Shown: piece after piece, positions 1-6,819 of the stretch
How positions within the stretch are numbered: the stretch's first letter is position 1
Layout of the letters: each line of letters starts with the position of its first letter
Origin: Bacteroidota bacterium
Lineage (GTDB): Bacteria; Bacteroidota; Bacteroidia; B-17B0; Aurantibacillaceae
Assembly (NCBI GenBank): GCA_016711805.1
Contig: JADJSH010000013.1
Span: 1 to 12,644, forward strand
DNA length: 12,644 bases
Direction: 5' to 3'
Program-made: the position numbers and the translations under genes
The notes under the pieces: model-generated
Told to the model about the DNA's origin: nothing
What the model saw: only the letters and a program-made list of their open reading frames with translations
Databases searched by the model: none

Positions 1-114
1 CTAGCAATTCCCATTTTAGAAGCTAATTATCAGGAAATTGAAGAAGAATTTTTTATCTTTTTTGACGATTTACAGGCTTTTTGTAAAGAACAACCCGAAT
101 TAAACGGTTTATAA
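1..114 (+). CDS. C-terminal fragment of an unrecognised protein
   Basis: An open frame runs from the first base of the window to a TAA at 112-114 and encodes 37 residues. The tail is acidic and rich in aromatic residues (it includes NYQEIEEEFFIFFDDLQAF). The start lies outside the window. I do not recognise the family from this fragment. It lies on the same strand as the reductase gene, 69 bp upstream of it, but a good promoter box in between suggests separate transcription of the reductase. That the frame is real is supported by its clean stop and by the absence of any competing gene. Confidence 0.5.
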   Translation, partial: LAIPILEANYQEIEEEFFIFFDDLQAFCKEQPELNGL

Positions 115-144
115 ACTATTCGAGTTTTATATTGTTGAATTTAC

Positions 145-152
145 TACTTTTG
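145..152 (+). promoter_or_regulatory. Bacteroidota-type -7 promoter box for the ferredoxin reductase gene
   Basis: TACTTTTG matches the Bacteroidota primary sigma factor -7 consensus TAnnTTTG exactly and lies about 30 bp before the ATG at 184. No convincing -33 TTG is found at the usual spacing, so the assignment rests on the -7 box and its position. Confidence 0.5.
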
Positions 153-183
153 TACCCTAATTTTTGAGCACAACAATATAGAT

Positions 184-1185
184 ATGATTACAACCGATTT
201 AGCGATTATAGGAGCAGGCCCAGTAGGGCTTATTTGCGATTTTTGAAGCAGGATTATTAAAAATGCGTTGTCACTTAATTGACTACTTGCCTCAAGCTGG
301 CGGACAATTATCTGAAATTTACCCTAAGAAAACCTATTTATGATATATCAGGCTGTCCAAGTGTGTTAGCTCAAGAATTAGTAGATAATTTATTAAAGCA
401 AGCAGAGCCTTTTCACCCAGGTTATACATTTGGAGAGCGTATGAAACATTAGAAAAACGTGGCGAACGAGACTTTTGTATTAAAAAGAAATTTTAGGGCA
501 CCGAAATTCATGCTAAAGTAGTAGTAATTGCTGGTGGTTTAGGTTGCTTTGAACCTCGTAAACCAGAAGTAGCAGGCTTAGCTCAATTTGAAAATGGCAA
601 AGGAATCAATTATATGATTTTAGATCCTAGAAATACCGCGGACAAAAAATGATTATTGCTGGTGGTGGAGATAGTGCATTAGATTGGGCAATTTACCTAA
701 GCGAAGTATGTTCCATTTATTAACATTGAGTGCACCGTGCGAATCGTTTGGGAGCGCCCGACGAGTGTAAATAAAGTAATGAAATTAGCGGAAGAAGGAA
801 AATCAACCTATTATTAAAATACTAATTTAACAAGTGTTGCTGGTACTGATAAATTAGAATCGGTATCGATGATTAATACTAAAACACAAGAAACACAAAC
901 TATTGCTACTGATCATTTAATTCCGTTATTTGGATTAAGTCCTAAATTAGGTCCAATTGAAAACTTTGGATTAAATATAGATAAAAGTGCAATTGAAGTA
1001 AACACCGACGATTATTCAACAAACATTGAAGGTGTGTTATGCTATTGGTGATATTAATACTTACAAAAACAAATTAAAGTTGATTTATGTGGTTTCCATG
1101 AAGCAGCTTTAATGAGCCACAGCGCATACAAACACATGAATCCTGGGTTAAGTATACCATGAAATATACAACCGTTCAAGGTTAA
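184..1185 (+). CDS. Ferredoxin--NADP(+) reductase, thioredoxin-reductase-like type (frame-disrupted)
   Basis: This FAD- and NADP-binding flavoprotein should pass electrons between NADPH and a ferredoxin (EC 1.18.1.2) in the cytoplasm. Read across frame breaks, the N-terminus gives IIGAGPVGL, the FAD-binding GxGxxG (bases about 205-231). It is followed by a QAGGQLSEIYPKK segment typical of this family, a central VVIAGGLGCFEPRKPEVAG, an NADP-binding IIAGGGDSALDWAIYLSEV (about 651-707), a degraded VHRANRLGAPD, then IPLFGLSPKLGPIENFGL and the C-terminal FAD motif YAIGDINTY (about 1038-1064). It ends KYTMKYTTVQG at the TAA of 1183-1185. The span of about 334 codons is close to the usual 340-350. 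At least eight frame breaks occur (for example near 235, 333, 440, 640, 730, 810, 1037 and 1150). Since the residues on each side stay highly conserved, I infer base-calling errors. An adrenodoxin-type ferredoxin follows downstream, which fits the role. Confidence 0.88.
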
Positions 1186-1214
1186 TGAGTTTTAGTTAGT
1201 TTTTAGTTTGACTT

Positions 1215-1442
1215 GGGCGCATTCCTGCAAAGAGGCAGCAGGAACTGGGCTGTCGCTTCAATCTTTTGCAAGATACAGGCAAAAGGATTTTCGCTTGCAT
1301 CCCTTGCGCGAGCGTGAAATTACCTATTACTATAAATTACAATTTGAATTAATACGCGTGAGGGATTGAAGTGGAAATCCTTTTTTATGAGGTACGAATA
1401 AAAAAGATTGTAACGAAAAAGCCCGCCCACAGGGACACGCCC
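1215..1442. repeat. Large imperfect inverted repeat between reductase and ferredoxin genes
   Basis: This element fills most of the 311 bp gap 1186-1496. The outer arms pair GGGCGCATTCCT (1215-1226) with AGGGACACGCCC (1431-1442). Middle arms pair the GGGCTGTCGCTTCAATCTTTT region (about 1247-1267) with AAAAGATTGTAACG...AGCCC (about 1402-1424). Inner arms pair AAAAGGATTTTCGCTTGCAT (1281-1300, continuing CCCT) with AGGGATTGAAGTGGAAATCC (1361-1380, continuing with T). The roughly 55 bp loop is AT-rich. No coding frame is evident. From memory, similar GC-rich inverted elements recur between genes in Bacteroidota genomes, but I cannot confirm copy number here. It could fold as RNA or as a DNA cruciform. 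Confidence 0.7.
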
Positions 1443-1481
1443 AAATCCTAAAAAAAAATCTAGCGAATTTGTAAGGAATTT

Positions 1482-1489
1482 TATTTTTG
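1482..1489 (+). promoter_or_regulatory. -7 promoter box very close to the ferredoxin start
   Basis: TATTTTTG matches TAnnTTTG exactly but ends only 7 bp before the ATG at 1497. If used, transcription would begin at or next to the start codon, giving a leaderless or near-leaderless message. No clear -33 box sits at the normal distance, so it may be a chance match in AT-rich DNA. Confidence 0.35.
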
Positions 1490-1496
1490 CAGTATT

Positions 1497-1812
1497 ATGA
1501 CAGACATTAACATCAACGTTAAAAATCCAGATAATACCATTACAACCTTAGTTGCCCCTACTGATATGGGATTAAGTTTAATGGAATTCTTAAAAGGAAC
1601 GATTATGATATTTAGCTACTTGTGGCGGTATGGCTTTATGCGCTACGTGCCATGTAGAAGTGATTAGTGGTTTTGATAAGTTACACCCAATATCTGATGA
1701 TGAATGGGCTATGTTAGATACCTTACCAAATATTACGGATACTTCTCGTTTAGGCTGTCAGTTGAGGTTAGATGATAGCATGAATGAAATTACCGTGAAG
1801 ATTAGTGGGTGA
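1497..1812 (+). CDS. Adrenodoxin-type [2Fe-2S] ferredoxin (two single-base deletions)
   Basis: A small soluble electron carrier. The N-terminus reads MTDININVKNPDNTITTLV. After correcting two apparent homopolymer deletions near 1600 and 1611, the cluster loop reads ATCGGMALCATCHVEV, that is C-x5-C-x2-C, and the fourth ligand is the Cys of LGCQLRLDDSM near the C-terminus. The corrected length is 105 residues, normal for the adrenodoxin/Fdx family. The span of 316 nt equals 318 minus two missing bases, which accounts for both frame breaks. Downstream of a ferredoxin reductase on the same strand, it is the obvious redox partner of that enzyme. It ends 6 bp from the convergent stop of the phosphatase gene. 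Confidence 0.9.
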
Positions 1813-1818
1813 TGGGAA

Positions 1819-3939
1819 TTAAACCTTAATACCAATTACTAACACATCATCTACCTGTTCTAATTTTCCCTTCCAATTAGTAAACTTATTTTCGAGAATA
1901 GAGCGTTGTTCGATCCTGACAAATTTTGATTCTCCAACAAAATATCTTTAAGTTGTTTTGTATTTAAACTTTTTGCCTTTGTCGCCGCCAAATTGATCAG
2001 CAAAGCCATCGGAAAATAAATACACTAAATCATTTTTTTGTAATTGAATTTGCTTAGAGGTAAAGCTCTGCACTTGCTCATCTACAAAGGCACCCACTGG
2101 AAATTTATCTGCCTTCACTTGGAAATTCTAGTTACTGCATTTTCAATTGGGTGAATGATATATATTGGATTATTAGCTCCTGAGTAATTTAGTTCTAAGG
2201 TTTTTGTATTTACTACGCACAACGAAATATCCATTCCATCCTTTACTGAAGATTCTTGAAAGGTTTGATGCAGTGCCAATGTTAATTGATGATTGACATA
2301 ATTTAAAATATCGGCAGGATTATTTAAATCTTTTTCGAGAACCGCTTTGTTTAATAAATTATAATTGACAATAGAAATTAAAGCGCCAGGTACACCATGT
2401 CCAGTGCAATCAGCAGCCGCTACAAAAAACCAAATCGCCTTTTTGTTCGATCCAATAAAAATCGCCACTTAAAATATCTTTAGGTTTATAAAACACAAAA
2501 GATTGCGGAAATATGCTGTACCATTGCTTTTCGGGAGGTAAAATAGCATTTTGTATACGTTCGGCATAGCGAATACTATCGGTAATATCTTTATTTTGTT
2601 CTTCAACAATATGTTTTTGATGCTCCCGTTTGTTTTGTTCTTCAATAATTTTATTTTTTCTTCTAAAGCAATATTGGCTTTTGTTTTGGCGTAAGCCTCT
2701 AAAAATAAAGAAGGCAATCACCAATAATAAGCCTGCAGCGATAATAAAAATGGTTTTAATAAATGATTCGCTTTTTACTTGAAGATTTAAAATTTCGTTT
2801 TCTTGTTGTTTTTTTTCGGTGGCAAAACGGGTTTGCATTTCGGCTGTAATAGAAGTTTGGTCTTTATTATACAAGGTATCTTTTAAGCTACTGCATTCCA
2901 TACTGTACTCTAGAGCTTGCGAAGATTTTCCTAGCTGTTTATACAGCAAGGTTAAATTCTCTAAACATAAAATTTTATCAACAACCGATTCTCGGGATTT
3001 GGCAAGCTCGTAGGCCTTATTAAAATAAATTAAAGCTTTATCATAATTTCCTTTTTCTAAATTAATGGTACCTATATTATTACAAGCTGGAAAAATGCTT
3101 TTTCCATCATTTATTTCGATATAAATATCGTAGGCCTTTTGAAATTGCTCGAGTGCTTTATCTAAGTCCTCCAACTGATAATAAACAGCACCCAAGTTAT
3201 TTAAAGTTAAAGCCATGCCCTTTTTGTTGCCAGCTTTCTCTTTTAGCTTAAGCGCCTTTTCTAAATAAGATATAGCCAAGCTTTGTTTTCCTTGCGCAGC
3301 ATAAATACCGCCTATATTTGTATAGCAGCTCGCTTCTGCCACTTCATCCTTAATTTCTTGAGCCAACTGTAAAGCTTTACTATAAAAATCGAGTGCTTGT
3401 TTATAATTAGATACTTCGTCGTACAATAAGCCAATATTGATATATAAACCAGGTAAGGCATTTTTATACTTTTCTTTTTCAAACAATTTAAGCGCCTCAC
3501 TAAAGTGAGTAAGAGCAGCGTCAATTTCTTCGTTTTTATAAGCTACTTTGCCTATACCTTCGTAACATTCGGCAATGCCGATATTGTTTTTTATTTTTTT
3601 ATACAGAGACAAAGCTTCTGTAAATTTTAAATTGGCTTCATCGAAATTAGCCTGCAAAAAATGAGCTTCGCCTTCAACACAAGTTGCATCAGCCATGCCC
3701 TTTTTATCATCAATGTTGGCAGCCAATAGATAAGCCGCAGAAGAATAGTTAAAACACTTGGGTATATTTTTTTGTAAAAAGTATTTAGCCAAGCTAATAT
3801 TTGCTTTTACTTTTTGCTGAGGAGTGGCAGCCTCTTTTAAACTTTTAAACAGAGAAAGTGAATCTTGGCTCTCCGAATAAAGAGAGAAAGTATTAACTAA
3901 TACAATAAAAATAAAAAAGAAAGCGCTTTTTGTAAACAT
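1819..3939 (-). CDS. Membrane-anchored TPR protein with C-terminal SpoIIE-type PP2C phosphatase domain (frame-disrupted)
   Basis: This is a probable signalling Ser/Thr phosphatase. Residues 1-22 are a hydrophobic signal peptide. Residues about 45-345 hold about seven tetratricopeptide repeats (for example YINIGLLYDEVSNYKQALDF at 166-185), predicted to lie outside the inner membrane. A transmembrane helix (about 394-414) leads to a charged coiled coil (about 425-455) with a doubled EEQNK motif, then DITDSIRYAERIQNAILPP, the usual entry into Bacteroidota SpoIIE modules. Catalytic-domain motifs follow: KPKDILSGDFYW, AADCTGHGVPGALISI, KDGMDISLCVV, LVYLFSDGFADQFGG and DDVLVIGIKV at the end. The Asp residues in SGDF, AADCTGHG and SDGFAD are the expected metal ligands. 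An extra T in a T-run near 2440 and further indels near 1925, 1970, 2125 and 2660 break the frame. The usual partner, an anti-anti-sigma factor, is not adjacent. Confidence 0.9.
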
Positions 3940-3950
3940 AAATTATTAGA

Positions 3951-3978
3951 CAAGATAGTAAAAAATACGGAAAGTCAA
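3951..3978 (-). promoter_or_regulatory. Candidate promoter of the TPR/phosphatase gene
   Basis: On the minus strand, TTG (3978-3976) is followed after 18 bases by TATCTTG (3957-3951), an imperfect TAnnTTTG, 12 bp before the ATG at 3939. Spacing fits the Bacteroidota pattern, but the -7 box is imperfect. Confidence 0.35.
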
Positions 3979-4025
3979 GATGCTTCATCTCAGTTCTTTT
4001 TATGAAATAAATTGTATTTTTATAA

Positions 4026-4106
4026 AACTAATAGAACCATAAAAACTGGCGTAATATTGCTAAAAATGCAATATAAGCGCCATAAAATGGTTCCTATAAG
4101 CTAGTT
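4026..4106. repeat. 81 bp imperfect palindrome at the left edge of the cassette array
   Basis: Nested complementary arms are AACTA (4026-4030) with TAGTT (4102-4106), ATAGAACCAT (4031-4040) with ATGGTTCCTAT (4087-4097, one bulge), and GGCGTAATATTGC (4048-4060) with GCAATATAAGCGCC (4068-4081). A 7-base loop, TAAAAAT, lies between the inner arms. The right end overlaps the first core site GTTAGCTGC (4104-4112). It lies between divergent genes (phosphatase on minus, lipoprotein on plus). It could be the attachment site into which the first cassette was inserted, a short degenerate attC, or an unrelated interspersed palindrome. Confidence 0.7.
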
Positions 4107-4145
4107 AGCTGCAATAGGCTGACAGAAAAACAGAATTACACTAGA

Positions 4146-4556
4146 ATGAAACATATCGCCATATTAATATTTTTGACAGGTTGTGTAATGTGTTATGACA
4201 ATAAGAGTTTTATAAAAAACGAGACGGACAGTGCTGTTACACTAATTATTCAATTAGACACAAGTATCACAAGACAATATTCGTATCACTCAAACAAATA
4301 TTTTCTGTTATCGTATTCAAATGACAGTACTTGTAAGAAATTATTTATAGACACTATTAACAACATTGGTATATATAAACTGAATAGTGGTGCAGCAATA
4401 AGTGTTAATGGCGGGACAAAAGAACCATATACAAAATTTAAGTATTTAGAAATACGCTCAAATAAAGACACAGTTAGGTACTTAAATAATATTTCAATAC
4501 AAAAAGCTTTTACCGCAGACCTGAAACCAAATTATCACGAGCTGACAATTAAATAG
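4146..4556 (+). CDS. Small predicted lipoprotein of unknown function (cassette 1 gene)
   Basis: This 136-residue protein starts with MKHIAILIFLTGC. A short hydrophobic stretch ends in a lipobox (L-T-G-C, Cys13), so it is probably exported and lipid-anchored. The rest is polar, with many Ser, Thr, Asn and Lys residues and alternating hydrophobic positions that suggest beta structure (TLIIQLDTS, KYLEIRSNKDTVRYL). I do not recognise a family. The ATG lies 33 bp after the core site at 4104-4112, and the stop is 12 bp before the matching inverted core at 4569, which is how a cassette gene sits in its cassette. No TAnnTTTG promoter is obvious between the core site and the ATG. Confidence 0.75.
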   Translation: MKHIAILIFLTGCVMCYDNKSFIKNETDSAVTLIIQLDTSITRQYSYHSNKYFLLSYSNDSTCKKLFIDTINNIGIYKLNSGAAISVNGGTKEPYTKFKYLEIRSNKDTVRYLNNISIQKAFTADLKPNYHELTIK

Positions 4557-4568
4557 CAATAACCTACA

Positions 4569-4746
4569 GCAGCTAACCGCACCTAAAACTTATGCGGGCA
4601 GACATCAAAGCATTTGCAATAAATGCCGCTTCGCGAAAGACATTCATTTTGCATTGCAAATGCGTAGAAACATTTTATCTTTGTTATTAATATTCGGTTG
4701 ACAATGCCCTGAACCGCACAAGTTCTAGCTGCAAACCGTTAGTGGC
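4569..4746 (+). other. attC-like recombination site 1 (end of cassette 1)
   Basis: This is a 178 bp imperfect inverted repeat. R'' is GCAGCTAAC (4569-4577). L'' is CTAAAACTT flanked by CGCAC and ATGCGG (within 4578-4596). L' is CCGCACAAGTTCTAGCTGC (4714-4732). R' is GTTAGTGGC (4738-4746). L'' and L' pair as CTAAAACTT against AAGTTCTAG with one mismatch, and CGCA/TGCGG elements extend the pairing. A second inner hairpin is exact: GCATTTGCAAT (4610-4620) with ATTGCAAATGC (4653-4663). It is longer than the 57-141 bp usually quoted for attC. Confidence 0.65.
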
Positions 4747-4759
4747 AAGCGTATGAAAA

Positions 4760-5350
4760 ATGAGTACATATAACTTCGACATAAAATCATTTTCGACAAT
4801 ATCACAAAACTTTACTTCAAGACAAGTAAATACATTTGTTGACGCTTGTAATTATATTAGACAACTTCCGTACAAAAGAAACTCTAATAAAAATGATTTA
4901 TCTTCTGTGTTTGCAGACCAATATGGAACTTGTAGTACAAAGCACGCATTGTTGCGACAACTAGCTGTTGAAAATAAAGCAGACAACGTAAAGTTAATTC
5001 TAGGTGTGTTTAAAATGAGTAAACAAAATACACCTCAAATAGGTGCAACTTTAGACAAGTATGGTTTGACATACATTCTTGAAGCACACAATTATTTATC
5101 GGTAGACAACGAAATAATAGATTGTACCAAAACAGGTTTTGGTGTCGACAACTTTGTTGCCGACCTTATCGCAGAAGTCGAAATAGAATCAAATCAAATT
5201 ACTGACTTTAAAGTAAGCTATCATAAAGAAATACTACAAAAATGGTTATCTGAAAATCCACAAATAAAATTATCGTTCAATGAACTGTGGACTATTAGAG
5301 AGCAATGTATCGAGGACTTAGCTAAGTGGACAGAAAACGCCAGCCACTAA
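4760..5350 (+). CDS. Transglutaminase-like (cysteine protease fold) protein, cassette 2 gene
   Basis: This is a 196-residue protein without signal peptide or membrane segments, so probably cytoplasmic. A plausible Cys-His-Asp triad of the transglutaminase-like superfamily can be seen: Cys58 in YGTCSTKHALLRQLAVE, where the Cys begins a helix as in that fold, His110 in YILEAHNYLSV and Asp121 in EIIDCTK. Order and spacing fit the transglutaminase core (Cys, about 50 residues, His, about 10-15 residues, Asp). The substrate is unknown. The ATG at 4753 hits a stop after six codons, so 4760 is the start, 13 bp after the core site at 4738-4746. The TAA stop (5348-5350) lies inside the cassette's R'' core GCCACTAAC. 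Asp codons are mostly GAC, unlike the flanking genes. The assignment is from motif reading only. Confidence 0.7.
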   Translation: MSTYNFDIKSFSTISQNFTSRQVNTFVDACNYIRQLPYKRNSNKNDLSSVFADQYGTCSTKHALLRQLAVENKADNVKLILGVFKMSKQNTPQIGATLDKYGLTYILEAHNYLSVDNEIIDCTKTGFGVDNFVADLIAEVEIESNQITDFKVSYHKEILQKWLSENPQIKLSFNELWTIREQCIEDLAKWTENASH

Positions 5351-5523
5351 CACAACCTAAATCCCATTTGGGCATTCGGCTTCGGCTTTTGCAAAATCGG
5401 TAGACAATTAGTTAATTTTCGCTTTGCAAAAGTCCATTAAACATTTATCTTTAAACTAACATTTCGGTAGACAAGGTTTCAAACTCCAAACGGGAATTTA
5501 GCTTGAAACCGCCGGTAGGCGTA
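5343..5523 (+). other. attC-like recombination site 2 (end of cassette 2)
   Basis: This imperfect inverted repeat of about 181 bp has R'' GCCACTAAC (5343-5351), spacer ACAAC, L'' CTAAATCCC (5357-5365), L' GGGAATTTAG (5492-5501) and R' GGTAGGCGTA (5514-5523). L'' and L' pair with one extra base. An inner hairpin pairs CTTTTGCAAA (5386-5395) with TTTGCAAAAG (5423-5432). The inner segment 5439-5474 (AAACATTTATCTTT...ATTTCGGTAGACAA) resembles 4668-4704 of the first site (AAACATTTTATCTTT...ATTCGGTTGACAA), so the two sites are related. The second base of R' is G where T is expected, from mutation or a read error. Confidence 0.65.
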
Positions 5524-5543
5524 ATTTTACAAGACATAAAACA

Positions 5544-6500
5544 ATGAGGCAAATACTATATTTATTTTTACTTCTTATATCCATTTCCTGTAAAAGTCAA
5601 AAGACTGAAAAGATAATTGTGTCGACAACCGACAACAATGAATTATATATTAATGATGGTGACTCCACTTTACTTTATTACTACAAAATAGTCCCAAAAA
5701 ATAAAATAATAGGAACACTTGTTATTCTTCCTTCGGGCGGTGAATCAACAGAAAATACTTTAAGACAACTTACTTTACAAAGTAAAGCTGTAGAAAACAA
5801 TATACTTGTTATTATTCCATCTATTAATTGGGGCACTGTAGACAGAATAGCTGAATTTAATATGCTTGACAAAATTTTTGCAGAAGTGGTAAAACAACAT
5901 AATGTATCGAAACAGAAATTTATTCTTGGAGGCTTGTCAAATGGCGCTATGATTTCATTAAAATATGCAGAGAAATCAGTAGAAAATCCAGCAAACTTTT
6001 ATTTAATCCCAAAAGGCGTATTTGCACTAGACGCTCCATTAGACGAAGCAAGATTTTACAAATATTGTGAGCGAGAATTAGAAAGAAATATATACCAACC
6101 GGCTGTTAATGAAGCAAGATGGATTAAAAACAATTATGATAGTATTTATGGCGGGCCCCCAGAAAAATTCAAAGATATGTATATAAAAAACTCAATATAT
6201 TCTTATGGGGCAAAGGATGGTGGTAACGCAAAGTATTTAAAGAATATGCCACTATTAATGTTTACTGACTTAGACACTGAGTGGTTAATGAATATGAGAC
6301 ATAGAGATTTATACGATTGGAATGGGATAGACATAGTGTCAATGATTAATCAATTAAAACTATTAGGTAATCAAAATGCAAATGTAATAGTAAGCCAAGG
6401 AAAAGGAATAAGACTTGACGGTTCAAGAAATCCTCACTCATGGTCTATATTACAAACAGACACTTGTATGAATTGGATACTAAACTTATTGGAAAAATAA
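5544..6500 (+). CDS. Alpha/beta-hydrolase-fold lipoprotein (cassette 3 gene)
   Basis: This 318-residue predicted exported hydrolase has an N-terminal hydrophobic stretch ending ISISC, which suggests a lipoprotein signal with Cys16 lipidated. Residues 57-66 (GTLVILPSGG) look like the first core strand and oxyanion loop. GGLSNGAM holds the nucleophile elbow G-x-S-x-G (Ser132). Asp242 or Asp244 in LLMFTDLDTEW and His298 in SRNPHSW are in the right order to complete a Ser-Asp-His triad. Overall it resembles poly(3-hydroxybutyrate)-depolymerase or esterase-like secreted hydrolases, but the substrate cannot be told. The ATG is 20 bp after the core site at 5514-5523, and the stop is 4 bp before the complementary core TACGCCTAAC (6505-6514), typical cassette packing. 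There are no frame breaks. Confidence 0.78.
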   Translation: MRQILYLFLLLISISCKSQKTEKIIVSTTDNNELYINDGDSTLLYYYKIVPKNKIIGTLVILPSGGESTENTLRQLTLQSKAVENNILVIIPSINWGTVDRIAEFNMLDKIFAEVVKQHNVSKQKFILGGLSNGAMISLKYAEKSVENPANFYLIPKGVFALDAPLDEARFYKYCERELERNIYQPAVNEARWIKNNYDSIYGGPPEKFKDMYIKNSIYSYGAKDGGNAKYLKNMPLLMFTDLDTEWLMNMRHRDLYDWNGIDIVSMINQLKLLGNQNANVIVSQGKGIRLDGSRNPHSWSILQTDTCMNWILNLLEK

Positions 6501-6504
6501 AAAC

Positions 6505-6514
6505 TACGCCTAAC
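6505..6514 (+). other. Orphan R''-type core at the right end of the array
   Basis: TACGCCTAAC is the reverse complement, with one mismatch, of the core site that opens cassette 3 (5514-5523), and GCCTAAC fits RYYYAAC exactly. No long attC arm or R' partner follows: the next gene starts 8-20 bp later. Only a small inverted repeat, CAAAC (6514-6518) with GTTTG (6530-6534), is present, so the site looks truncated. Confidence 0.5.
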
Positions 6515-6522
6515 AAACGATA

Positions 6523-6819
6523 ATGCACAGTTTGATGAACACACAATCCAAAGAGCAAAGTCAAAAAGAAGAACAAGATTGGAAAACTTCTTTTGATTAT
6601 CCAAACTATACATCTGAATTGTGGGCCGCTAAATTTGGTCATACAATTGCTTGTGGAGATTTAAGACTATATTCTTTTCCAGACAAGTCTTTTGAAGCTT
6701 GGGTTCACCAACTTTTTGAAATACTTCACTCTAATGAACTAATTAAAGAACTTAGAGTAAAATTACTAAGTGAAGTAGAACGAAAACATATTGCAAAAGA
6801 AATAGAAGACGGTTTTTAA
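6523..6819 (+). CDS. Small conserved-looking protein of unknown function
   Basis: The protein has 98 residues from the ATG at 6523, or 94 from the ATG at 6535 (MNTQSKEQSQKEEQDWKTSF). I cannot decide between the two, since no Shine-Dalgarno sequence is evident. It is soluble and charged, with a Trp/Tyr-rich core (FDYPNYTSELWAAKFGHT, SFEAWVHQLFEIL) and a helical basic-acidic C-terminus. I do not recognise a family. It lies between the truncated right end of the cassette array and the Nramp-like gene, 23 bp upstream of the latter, so it may be the remains of a fourth cassette or a native gene. Its coding frame is intact. Confidence 0.6.
   Translation: MHSLMNTQSKEQSQKEEQDWKTSFDYPNYTSELWAAKFGHTIACGDLRLYSFPDKSFEAWVHQLFEILHSNELIKELRVKLLSEVERKHIAKEIEDGF

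Larger units (their letters stand above)
4104..6514 (+). mobile_element. Integron-like gene cassette array without visible integrase (CALIN-like)
   Basis: Three consecutive single-gene units, all on the plus strand, each start with a core site and end with its own reverse complement. Unit 1 has GTTAGCTGC (4104-4112) and GCAGCTAAC (4569-4577). Unit 2 has GTTAGTGGC (4738-4746) and GCCACTAAC (5343-5351). Unit 3 has GGTAGGCGTA (5514-5523) and TACGCCTAAC (6505-6514), with one mismatch. This is expected if each unit was once a circle cut at G|TT inside its attC, as in integron cassettes. Only the GTT/AAC invariants and the next two bases fit well. The full GTTRRRY/RYYYAAC consensus is met only by RYYYAAC in unit 3. 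No tyrosine recombinase is present in the window. The genes here are free of the frame breaks seen elsewhere and favour GAC over GAT for Asp. Confidence 0.7.

Noticed and set aside
1186..1496. Small gene or tRNA in the gap between reductase and ferredoxin
   Set aside because: No plausible coding frame with start and stop and no cloverleaf structure was seen; the gap is dominated by the inverted repeat.
4026..4106. Palindrome as a bidirectional intrinsic terminator
   Set aside because: It has no adjoining T-run on either strand and lies between divergent gene starts, not between gene ends.
5681..5872. Open frame on the minus strand inside the hydrolase gene
   Set aside because: It lies opposite a well-supported gene with a catalytic motif, and its product has no recognisable features: a shadow frame. 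The same applies to the minus-strand frames at 4286-4471, 6445-6642, 6766-6990 and 10087-10308.
4104..6514. Explaining the array as ordinary insertion sequences or a CRISPR array
   Set aside because: There is no transposase, no target-site duplication and no short direct repeats with spacers; the pairing of cores within each unit fits cassette logic better.
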